Below are positions 55,031 through 64,000 of a stretch of DNA of 64,000 nucleotides, one piece after another. The notes under the pieces are model-generated. The model was not told where the DNA came from. It saw only the letters and a program-made list of their open reading frames with translations, and did no database searches. The position numbers and the translations under genes were made by a program. The DNA comes from Panaeolus papilionaceus (Eukaryota > Basidiomycota > Agaricomycetes > Agaricales): NCBI GenBank assembly GCA_015501605.1, contig JADNRZ010000030.1, forward strand, positions 1-64,000, read 5' to 3'. How positions within the stretch are numbered: position 1 is the stretch's first letter; each line of letters starts with the position of its first letter.

Positions 55031-56892
55031 TTTGTCCATCACTACTCTTCCATCTGTCTTCCACTCCACCAACTCACTTGAAAGGATGTCTCATTCTCCT
55101 GGCCCTCTACCGAAAATGATGCATTCGAAACACTTAAGCACTCATTTCTCTCCTATCCCATTCTCTGTCATTTTGATCCCTCTAAACCCTGCACTCTTTC
55201 CACCAATGCTTCCGATTTTGCCCTTTCTGGTGTCCTTCAGCAACCTGATGATTTGGGTACTCTCTACCCTGTTGCCTATTATTCTCGCAAATTCAGCCCT
55301 GCCGAGATCAACTACAACATCCACAATAAGGAGTTGTTGGCTGTTATTGAATGTTTCTGCGACATGCGCGCCTGGCTAATGGGTACTTCAACTCCCATTT
55401 CGGTCATCACAGATCACAAAAATCTGGAGTATTTCATGTCCTCCCACACGCTCAACTGTCGCCAGGCTCGCTGGGCCATGTTTCTATCAGAATTCAACTT
55501 CCAGTTAGATTGGGCTCCTGGCTCATGCAACATCGCTGATGCACCTTCTCGCCGCCCTGACTTTGTCCCTAAAAAGGGGGATGACATCCTCATCCAGCAA
55601 TACCATCCCATTTTGACTCCATACAACACCCATCGCATCATCAATCCCAATATTCCCACCATCAACATTTCCACTCTCTCATCTCAACCACCACCATTCG
55701 CTGCCATCACCACCCTCGCAATCGACAACTCCGAACTCCTCAAGCGCTTTCAAGATGCCTACAAGGAAGATAGCGAATGGCGTGAAGCTCTCCTCCAAGG
55801 AGACGAAGATTTTTTAGCCCAGGACAACATGGTGTTCCACAAAGGCCGCGTCTTCGTTCCCGAATCTCTATGCGCCGAAACTCTCCACCAACACCACAAC
55901 AGCGTCATTTCAGGTCACCCAGGACATACTCTTACTGTCAAGAACATCCTGCGCAACTTTTCGTGGCCAGGAATTTACATGTTTGTCCATCGCTACGTCG
56001 CCGCATGTGATGTTTGCCACTGCATCAAGACCCCCCGTCACAAACCCTATGACTTGCTCAAGCCTCTCGACATCCCTGAGCGTCCATGGAAGTCCATTTC
56101 AATGGACTTTGTGGTCAAACTTCCCCAATCCCATGGTTATGACTCTATTTGGGTCGTTTGCGATCGTCTCACCTGTGCTGCCCACTTCGTGCCCTGCACT
56201 GAGGAACTCTCTGCACCTGATCTCGCCTGGTTGTTCATGGATCACATATTTCGCTACCATGGCCTCCCCAACTCCATCATTTCGGATCATGGCACGCTCT
56301 TTGTGTCCAATTTCTGGAAGGCTCTAACAGCGCAACTTGATGTCAAACTCAACCACTCCACTGCCTATCACCCTCGCACTGACGGCCTCACAGAGCGCAC
56401 CAACCAGACACTGGAGACTTACCTCCGCGCCACTGCTCCTATCAACAAGACGACTGGGTGGACTACCTACCATTGGCAGAGTTTGTGTTCAACAACTCGG
56501 AGAACTCATCCACCAAACAAACCCCCTTCTTTGCCAACTACGCTTACCATCCCACTTTCCAACCCCAGCTCGCCGACATCTCCACAGTACCTGCAGCTGA
56601 TGAGCTCTCGCAACGACTGGATGTCATTCACAAGGAATTGAAGGCCAAGCTGGAGTATGCACAGGAGCGGCAATGTAAGTACTTTGACCAAAAAGTCCTT
56701 CCCTTGCCCAAGTATGAGCCTGACCAGCTCGTCTGGCTCCTACGTCGCAACATCCGCACCACTCGCCCCTCACTCAAACTCGATCACTGCCGCCTGGGTC
56801 CCTATCCTGTTGTTCGAGAAATTGGCAACGATTCCTACCTCCTACACCTCCCTCCATACCTCTCTTGTCTCCACCCTGTGTTCCACACCTCC
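55031..56892 (+). pseudogene. RNase H and integrase region, gypsy family C
   Basis: From 55253 a long frame gives RNase H (ITDHKNLEYFMSS, GSCNIADAPSR) and integrase: zinc motif ISGHPGH...CDVCHCIK, catalytic Asp in SMDFVVKLP, Asp in ISDHGTLFVS, Glu in TERTNQTLE. It breaks near 56445 by frameshift and continues at 56458-56892 to LHPVFHTS. There the 491-bp solo LTR cuts the sequence before the chromodomain. Confidence 0.75.
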
Positions 56893-57383
56893 TGTTAAAC
56901 TTGCACAATGAGACCACTACCAGTGAAACACTGATCAGATAATATCACTATCAAGCCAAGAAACTAATGTGTTATTCACAGTTGATAATAGATGTGAAAT
57001 AGCAATAATGCTTTGTATAAGCCAATACTCTTGTTGTCTCCTTCCGGGACATAGTAGGAAAAGGCATCTGTTTGGTCATGTTGTGTCTGGATACTGTGAG
57101 GCGTGACAACAGGTGTCCACTATATCAGCATCCAAATATTCATGACACAAACATTCAGCCACTATGAAGTGCTATATACCGTTCTGTAGCTATTTTGAAT
57201 GCGAGTAAGAATCCGAAGAGAAAACTAAAATATCTTTATCCTACAACGAGAAAAATGCGAAATACTGCAGAAATATATGTCAAGTCTAATTCTAAGTGCC
57301 CATTTCACTATTCTAATTGTTCCATGGGTTAATCTAATATATATAAGAGTCCATTTGAAGTGTTTTATCACTTCAATTCAACA
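56893..57383. repeat. solo LTR inserted in family C pol
   Basis: TGTTAAAC ... ATTCAACA, 491 bp, flanked by the 5-bp duplication CCTCC at 56888-56892 and 57384-57388. No internal domain is present, so two LTRs recombined. Excision would rejoin LHPVFHTS with LLEPYTDPSEFH in frame. It belongs to a fourth LTR family not otherwise seen here. Confidence 0.75.
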
Positions 57384-57388
57384 CCTCC

Positions 57389-57883
57389 CTACTTGAGCCG
57401 TATACGGATCCTTCGGAGTTCCACACCCACGCCATGCCCGAGCCCTTCCAATTAGCAGACGATCCCGCTCTCGCGGTCTCTGCTGTCCTTGACTGTTGCA
57501 AGACTGGTCACCGTTACGAGTATCTGGTGCACTTCACAGATACTCCCAACTCGGACAATGCATGGGTCGCTTTACAAGATCTCCCCACCAGCTCCAACAA
57601 GCTCATTGAACATTTCCACCATTGTCACCCTCGCTCCCCTCGCCCTCACCCTCTCGTTATCAATCGTCTGGCCGCCTCTGCGGATTCTTTTAATTTTAAT
57701 TCTATTGATTATACTTCTGCTTCTACGGACATTAATATAGATATTCCTGATAGAGTACAATGCCCTTTTTCTCCCCCTCCATTCTCTGATAACCCCTGTA
57801 TTAATTATACTCCACCTTCCTCTACCACTCTTCGCTCTGGTCGTGTCTCGCGTCCACATCGTTGTGATGATGCCTTCCTGTAA
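57389..57883 (+). pseudogene. C-terminal chromodomain-like part of pol, gypsy family C
   Basis: The frame reads EPFQLADDPALAVSAVLDCCKTGHRYEYLVHFTDTPNSDNAWVALQDL: a chromodomain-like fold (YEYLVHF...W...) followed by a Ser/Thr-rich tail and TAA. It is separated from integrase by the solo LTR. Confidence 0.6.
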
Positions 57884-57892
57884 AAAGGGAGG
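57882..57892 (+). other. polypurine tract, gypsy family C
   Basis: AAAAAGGGAGG, 3 nt before the 3' LTR start; it overlaps the pol stop codon. Confidence 0.6.
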
Positions 57893-57895
57893 TAA

Positions 57896-58245
57896 TGTCA
57901 CAGTCAGCACCACAACACCATCATACATCTCTCTTGTTAAATACCATATCTCTCAGATTCCCATCACTGCACTCATTGTCATTTCTTGTTCACTCTCATT
58001 CCTCTTCACCATTCTGTTCCTCTCTTTGTTACTCAGTACATTCTTCCTGTCTGCTCTTCGTCTTCTTTGCATTCATCCAGTGTTTACTTGTCTCCTGTAG
58101 TCTATTGTTCCAATTAGTATATAAGCTGCTGTAATCTGTAGTCTATGCCTCGTCGAATCAACACATTACTCCTCTACTCGTGTGATTCTCGCTCACTCCT
58201 TACTTCCTACTGTGTGTGATCTCTTCGCTGTCCTTGACCTTGACA
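57896..58245 (+). repeat. 3' LTR, gypsy family C
   Basis: 350 bp from TGTCA to TGACA, right after the purine tract. No matching 5' LTR is found upstream of gag. Confidence 0.6.
58118..58125 (+). promoter_or_regulatory. LTR TATA box, gypsy family C
   Basis: TATATAAG, 34 nt upstream of GTCGAATCAA, the complement of the PBS. Confidence 0.5.
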
Positions 58246-58753
58246 CCCTCCTCAAAGCCCCATGCAAAACATATTGACTTCACCATGAAAGTATTGATAA
58301 AATTATACAAATTTGGACTAAAGATAGTCTATATCACTATGGATATACATGGGATTATCCTGGTGCACTGTGTGACATGGCATCAGCTGCACAAGCAGAA
58401 ATCAGCAATTTTCAGGGGCTTTTCAGGGCTTTTTGTTCATTTCTGTCTTGTACTGTCTTGCCTCTTTCATAGAGTGAATTTTATTTAGTAGGTGTATATA
58501 AACTCAAATGGTATACCCTTGGAGAGTATCCTAATTGTGTTTTGTAGCTATCTTCATGATTGGGTTGATGTCATTTCCCTTGAACTTCCAAGAGGGGTAC
58601 TTGGGTTATTGGGGTCAGTTCAGGATGTGGGTCTTTCTGACCTTTCTTTCTCACTCATTGTTGCTTCTATATGTAATTTAAAATAAACTAGGACATTTTG
58701 GGGGACTTAGTGCATATAGATGATAACAATTAGGCCAAATTCATGTCTTAGGG
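58246..58753. other. non-coding stretch between the 3' LTR and right TIR
   Basis: No gene recognised. It may be original interior sequence of the TIR element. Confidence 0.4.
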
Positions 58754-59141
58754 GGGGGTATGCACCTGTACCTTGCTGTGACATGCAAATATTCATGGAT
58801 AACTCTATAACTCGCAGGATATAATCCCTAAATATATATAAAACTGTTTATCAAGTTTGAGACAGATTGAATCAGGTGTTGGTGAGATATGAGCCAAAGA
58901 ATGTGCGTTTGTGGTCATTTTTGATGTGAGCAAAGAAACTGTTTACATAACTCACCCCTCTAATTAGGCGCGTTGCATCGCGTAAATTCATGTCACACGC
59001 ATATAATTTATATCTACATAAACTAGACATGTATGGCTTTCTATCAAGCCTAATATCATTGGAAATAGTGAAGAACTGATCCCAAAAATGCGAAAATGAT
59101 AAAAATGGGTGAGTGATGTAAACGGTTTTTTGGGGCACTGT
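58754..59141 (-). repeat. right long TIR of the composite element
   Basis: Near-identical inverse of 51508-51894. Confidence 0.85.
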
Positions 59142-59475
59142 ATCATACACAATATTTTGTTTAACATTGAACATATCTGGTTTATGGCTATTGTGTAGAT
59201 ATCTTGGTAACCAAACACCTCTTTGGCAATGATAGACTGAACATGTCGAGAGAATAGCAACTTATTAGTAAGGGAATATACCCCGAAAATCCTTTCACCC
59301 ATCTCATTAATCATTAATGTCACGAACGCGTTATGACGCGTCGCGTGATCTGTTACAGTCGCCCTCAACCGTGCGAAACGCTGACAAGCTTTGAAACAGC
59401 AACGTCAACGACGGTATCAACAACGACGTCGACAACCATTTCATTCACCCCGTATCCACACTACATCGTATAACT
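59142..59475. other. upstream region of the gene at 59476
   Basis: No gene. Presumed promoter; it contains several GACG/CGTC pairs (59400-59440). Confidence 0.35.
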
Positions 59476-60738
59476 ATGCCAGGACCGGCTAATTCCAAAA
59501 AGAAAAGCAAGGCGCAAACTAAGAAAGCTAAACTGAGGCAAAGCGCTGGCCACTCTGTTGGCACAACGCCGACGCGACATACAGTATCCACACCTGAGCC
59601 GAGAGCCGACAACGACGCGCAGCTGCTTTCAGGATCTCATGATTCTCAAGATGACGATCGGATATACCAAGATTCACCCACTCTTGACCCCAACATACTA
59701 GTCACATACCCCACACCACTCGTTCAACAGATCGAGGAGAGCATCCCTTACGAATTCAGAAGCACCATTTCAATACCAACAGGAAGTCCTCTCATACCTC
59801 CAACGAAAGGCCTGACGAAGACTGTGGAGAGGATGCTCTTCCAGGAGCCATTCATTCAGGATCCGGGAAACGGTCCGCGGGTGCGAGATATAAAGGCGTT
59901 TATGAGATCGTTTTTCGCGCAGCCTCCTGCATGGGATGTACGTATGAAGGGTACGAGGTTTTGTACTCTCTTCAACTTTATGGTCATTGGAAATATTCTG
60001 ATAATTGGCTTTATCTTGATTTAGGATCCGATGTGCGCTGAGTTTGCGCAAGCAGAGATACTGCAGATGCTCAGGACGGTATTGCCTGAGGATATGGCTT
60101 TGGTGCGTTCTAATGTTCAAATTCCTCGCAATTCGCAGTTTTAACGCGTGCTCCAACTTACTATAGGTCCTATGGTATAACAAAAGTCGCTCACAGAGTC
60201 GAGTCTGCCCGGCTTGTCAACGTCTCTACAATGTCATGGACACCCTCAAATCCCATGTCGATGACACGTCGGACAACGAACTCACACCTCAGCTCATTAG
60301 AGAGCGCATGATCAGCGGATTATGTCAGTCTCTTTTTTTCTAACTTTCTCATTTTCGCTTCAACATATAGCTGACGTTAACACGTCAATAGGCTCTCCCA
60401 TGTGCTTCATTTTAGCGTGTTTCGACTTCCCTGGGGCAATTAAATCAGCTTGGGGAGCAATATCTGACGAGATAGACGACATTAGTTGGGAACTTCTGAA
60501 TCGTCCCCGGGTACCCCAAAACCCAGGTCATGCTACGGCAGCGAGCTTGACGAGTCGGGCGTTGGGATTGCTTGTACGGATGACGCGTATGCACGACCTG
60601 GGATTGGCCCAGCTTTGCTTTGACTCGCAGGATATAAATTTACCGTATTCCGCTCAGGAGCGTGAAGGTGCCTACGGTGGTTTGGAAGATTTATCGCCCA
60701 GCCTGAATTCCCAGGTCGATTATCGGATATGTACTTGA
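59476..60738 (+). CDS. four-exon conserved fungal protein, possibly clampless1 (Clp1)-like, 347 aa
   Basis: Exons 59476-59937, 60025-60102, 60167-60323 and 60392-60738 join in phase through introns of 87, 64 and 68 bp. The protein has a basic, disordered N-terminus (PANSKKKSKAQTKKAK), then a conserved-looking core: IKAFMRSFFAQPPAWD, CAEFAQAEILQMLRTVLP, LWYNKSRSQSRVCPACQRLY (a CxxC pair), SGLCSPMCFILACFDFPGAIKSAWG and MTRMHDLGLAQLCF. The additional Cys pair in the SGLCSPMC region could complete a zinc site. From memory this core resembles basidiomycete Clp1, a protein of about 360 aa needed for clamp-cell development; that identification is not certain. No transposon features. Start ATG 59476 follows a stop-rich region and fits the family length. 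Confidence 0.7.
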
Positions 60739-60978
60739 TTATTGACGCCTAATTTATTGATGTATTTTAACCTTCTCCAAAGTCTCCTCAGGCATTCAAA
60801 GCATTTCAAATGAGCAACGTGGATAGAAAGACGTAAGTAGAGTCGTGGACCGTCAACGAGGTCGGAGATGAAAACATTTTGCCCTGCGAAAGGGAATTCC
60901 CGAACCAGTTGTTGTTTGCACTAAATTCTAACTTTCCTTGAACCCGTATCCTATCCATCCGTCCACGTCTGTTCCACG
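60739..60978. other. short intergenic region
   Basis: Between two plus-strand genes. No other feature seen. Confidence 0.4.
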
Positions 60979-62678
60979 ATGCATAACGCCCTTCACAACT
61001 CGTACTTGCTCCGAGAAGTCTTCCAACACCTTCGCATTGACCAGAATCTTCAGGCATGCGCCAACGGCTCATTGGTTTGTCACCTCTTTAGGGACCCCGC
61101 TCAAGAAGCATTGTGGCGGGAAATCCACTGCGGGACCTTGCCTATCTTCAAGTTGTTGCCCAACCTGCGGGTCTGCGAAAAGGACGATGTCGAATTCTAT
61201 GTATGTACCTCGACAAGAGCTATTTCTTGACTACGAGCTAACGAATCTCTACAACCATTCCACAGATGCTAAACGGACCTATCATGCCCATTGATCTGGA
61301 ACGACTGAAGACCTTTGGGAGTCGGGTCCACGTTTTGACCTGCAGGGAGAGAGACGATGACCCTGCATTTGTTGACGAGTCACTCTACATGGCCGTCGCT
61401 GATGCTTTAAAGGGCCAGCCATTGTTTCCGAACCTCGAGGTTCTAAATTGGGACCTACAGGTAGACGACTCCTCCGCTTTTCTAAAGCTCTGTCAATCTC
61501 CCAACCTCAGAGAACTGGATCTTGGATGCTTCCGTGCCCATAAACTTGACCCGTCATGGACCGACGACGTCAGCTCATTCGTGCAGGACCTCGCTGTCAT
61601 CAAAGCACCATTGGTGGAGTTGTTCTTGGATATCCCTTGCAAATCTGCTGTGGCAGAGAGTATTGCTTGCTCGTTTACCCGCTTGCACACCTTGAAGTTC
61701 GCCCTCGATCCATACTTGAAACCATCTATCGATTACAACTTCCTCCATGCTCTGAGTGAATTCCAACACCTCGCAAAGCTTCACCTGGAGGGCCCTGGAT
61801 TCTCATTCGACTCTCGCAAAGGCCCCGTGGATCTGACCTTCAAGCATGTCAAATTCCTTTGCATCAACTGCCCCTTCGACGAGATCATCAAACTCTTGTC
61901 GGTGTCGAAGTTCCCATCTGTGCTCAGATTCTTCTACGATATTGTCCTTCCATTGCGGTTGCCCACGGTGTACAACTACGACTGGACGATGTTCTTTGGC
62001 CTCCTCCATGAGGTCACAGCCCCGTCGCAAATTCATAGTATCGTCATCGAACCCTGGAGACGCGGCTGGGCGAAGAACGATCGCCAAGTCTATGCGTTCA
62101 AATGCTCGTACTTTGGCATGCCATTCGAGGTGCTAGCGGGACACCTCCTTCGCTTCAAAGTCAGCTACTTCATCGTATCATTCCCAATCTTCCGGACCCT
62201 AACTATGGACCATTTGCGCGCGATCGCTAAAGCCTGGCCAGAAGTAACTGCCATGCACCTGCATTGCGCGTCATCCGACACGGTGGGGCCAGAAGCATTG
62301 CAGTTCATTGCTGATAAATTCCCGTCCCTTATCAACCTCGCTCTCTCCATCAATGCAGATGCCGACTTTCTTCACATCAACCCTGCTGCAGCCTTTGACC
62401 ACACCCTCGAGTTGCTCACCCTGAGATTTGTGACATATCCAGATACACTGTCGGACCTTAGCGATTTCGCATCGCATGTGGACGCCCTATTCCCTCGTGT
62501 CAGGATATGCCACGAGATGGACGCCGAATGGCACCTTATGGACACGCATGAGGAGGAGCTGCCAGGGTTTTTGCAGCTTCTGGACGTAATCAAGAATGCA
62601 CGTAAGCGGGAGAGGAGACTTCAGGGAGCTCCAGAGGTTCAATGGTTCTTTGGTCAGAAGATCGTACTCCCTATGTAG
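60979..62678 (+). CDS. F-box/LRR-like protein, two exons, 544 aa
   Basis: Exons 60979-61200 and 61266-62678, with a phase-0 intron of 65 bp (GTATGT...CACAG). The N-terminus (LREVFQHLRIDQNLQACANGSLVCHLFRDPAQEALWREI) is the degenerate F-box typical of mushrooms, at about residues 8-48. The rest has repeating hydrophobic, Leu-rich segments (PNLREL.LGCF, LHTLKFAL, LAKLHLEG) suggesting irregular leucine-rich repeats for substrate binding. F-box proteins link substrates to SCF ubiquitin ligases; the target is unknown. The family is strongly expanded in agaricomycetes. The frame is intact. A decayed relative lies downstream at 62917. Confidence 0.8.
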
Positions 62679-62916
62679 ATACGACACGTTAGTCAGAAAT
62701 TGTTGGTTTCAGCTTCGATACGTAAGTAATGCATTCGCATTCCCCCAGCCTTAGCAACCGGGGTTTGCTGGGGAAGATGGAATATTTAATACGGAGAACC
62801 GGACTTGCCGAACAACCAATCCTTTGACCGAAATATGCCTCAACTCGGCTTGAGCTTGAACTTGAATATCGTCTATCTGAATACTAACCACGTCCCTATC
62901 ACGATTCACGATACAT
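62679..62916. other. intergenic region
   Basis: No feature seen between the F-box gene and the F-box relic. Confidence 0.4.
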
Positions 62917-63150
62917 GGTAGTCTTCAAAATCCAGACATACTAGATGAGATCTTTCATCATCTACGGCTTGATGAGGTCCTCGAATCGTGCGTCAGGTGC
63001 TTTGATCTGTCGTGCTTTCAAGGATCCTGCCTCCAATATTCAAGTTGTTATCGAGCGTGATCTTAGCGCCCTCAAAACTCGAAATCATCTCGGCCGAACC
63101 CTGGAGATATTTGTGGACGAATCAAGAACTGCAGTTCCAAGTGTTCATGT
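62917..63150 (+). pseudogene. F-box-like relic
   Basis: One frame reads SLQNPDILDEIFHHLRLDEVLESC. After a frameshift it continues ALICRAFKDPASNIQ, matching the F-box pattern of the gene at 60979 (REVFQHL...LVCHLFRDPA). Nothing recognisable follows, so this is a truncated, frameshifted copy. Confidence 0.55.
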
Positions 63151-64000
63151 ATGTTGCGTTCGAGGACCTAGCACTTGTTTTTTCATCTTCGAGTTGTTGA
63201 TGTTAAAGGTTTCGCGCAAGAGGTCTTTATTTCGAAGGACGACGTGCATGTGGTCTTGAATGTATTTCAAGGATAGAATGTCGTGATCGCAGGATGAAAA
63301 CGGCTTGCGTCGGACAGACGACCCTGGATTTCCAATGGAGCTGTCGATAGGTATCACTTTCGGCATCCACATAAAACTAGCCATGGGATTGAATATTGAA
63401 TATTGACCAATGAAATATCCTGATACTTCTAGATACACTGCGCAACTCACGTATAGTAAATGGCTACTCTATTTGACTTAAATACATGTACCTCCGGTCT
63501 GACAATCTCAGCAGGGTGAGGACAAGACATAAAACAGAACACTGCATTACAGTGGCGTCGGATGAGGGGGATGAGACCTCTGAAGACGAGTCATGGCGAA
63601 GTTGGTGTCATCCGGGGGCCGTTAGTTATTTAGCTGGAATCGTTACAGTGGTGTTTGTTGCGGGCGTAGTGACAGATGTTCATGAATGCCAGGTTACTGT
63701 ATCGACCATGACGGATTCCTTTGGGACACAGGTAAGGTCGAAGTGCAGAAGGCTGGTGAAGTGAGGTTATTGTAATTTCGTTCATTTAAAAAAGTTAAGG
63801 TACGAAATTGTTGACCCATCCTCGACACCCACACATAGTACATACCACTACAGTCGTTTGCATAATTAATTGCCCCATCATTTTTTCGAATCCTATTTGT
63901 TCACGTTTGATATTTCTCCCCACATCAGCGGGCCGGGGGGACCGGCTGTCAAAAATGCAAGAAATTGAGGCCTGTCGCGCTGGTATTACACGCATTGCAC
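63151..64000. other. right end of window, no supported gene
   Basis: A 92-codon plus frame (63486-63764) has one hydrophobic segment (AGIVTVVFVAGVVTDV) but no recognised domain or splice partner. Nothing else is clear. Confidence 0.35.

Larger units (their letters stand above)
51508..59141. mobile_element. 7.6-kb composite TIR element (Tc1/mariner-like ends) carrying a dead gypsy
   Basis: Inverted repeats 51508-51894 and 58754-59141 differ at about two of ~387 positions. The ends read CAGTGCCCCAAAA and abut TA on both sides (51506-51507 and 59142-59143), as in Tc1/mariner. There is no DDD/DDE transposase of that class inside; instead the interior is the decayed gypsy family C (about 52041-58245). 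Confidence 0.7.

Noticed and set aside
63486..63764. Membrane protein gene
   Set aside because: A single hydrophobic stretch in a 92-codon frame with no family match or supporting context.
1..64000. tRNA or rRNA genes
   Set aside because: No cloverleaf with convincing A and B boxes and no rRNA-like stretch was noticed by eye; a tRNAscan-SE run would settle it.

Overview
The window looks like a transposon-dense stretch of a basidiomycete genome, most likely an agaricomycete mushroom. Evidence: short introns (about 50-75 bp) with GTRNGT...YAG borders, an F-box/LRR-like gene, a NACHT NTPase of the agaricomycete style, CACTA transposons with a Tnp2-type transposase, and chromodomain-bearing Ty3/gypsy elements.

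Layout. 1-1295 is the 5' end (LTR plus gag start, minus strand) of a gypsy element here called family A. 1641-5100 and 10050-13430 are two diverged copies of one segment: the 3' end of a NACHT gene followed by a decayed Ser/Pro-rich membrane-protein gene. The second copy keeps a full four-exon NACHT gene (7453-10264).

From 13907 to 48017 the main event is one FG-GAP/VCBS-repeat gene (minus strand) cut in two by a 32.6-kb CACTA-like element (15170-47727). The element has CACTGT termini, a 3-bp TCA target duplication and GGGGTTAAT-type subterminal repeats. Removing it and one TCA rejoins the FG-GAP reading frame exactly. Inside are a dead Tnp2 transposase gene, a divergent pair of short multi-exon genes (41014-41708 and 42290-44946), an agaricomycete hypothetical-protein gene (29174-30142), and many later insertions: a damaged and an intact copy of gypsy family B in opposite orientation, a truncated family A gypsy, a Mutator-like element, an 8-bp-TSD element with about 400-bp inverted arms, a 1-kb TIR element, a 2.15-kb foldback, a MITE-like element, and an array of GACNCAAAGTCAA motifs.

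To the right are a cytochrome P450 relic (about 49.1-49.9 kb) and a 7.6-kb element with 387-bp, almost identical inverted repeats and TA target duplications (51508-59141). It carries a decayed chromodomain gypsy (family C), itself broken by a solo LTR. The last 5 kb returns to ordinary genes: a four-exon gene that may be clampless1-like, an F-box/LRR-like gene and an F-box relic.

The three gypsy families share a self-priming signature: the sequence just after the 5' LTR is complementary to LTR sequence 33-34 nt downstream of the TATA box, as in Tf1/sushi elements. Families A and C each have a candidate -1 frameshift heptamer 3 nt before the gag stop, whereas family B makes a single gag-pol polyprotein. 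All splice sites, target duplications and alignments were read by eye.
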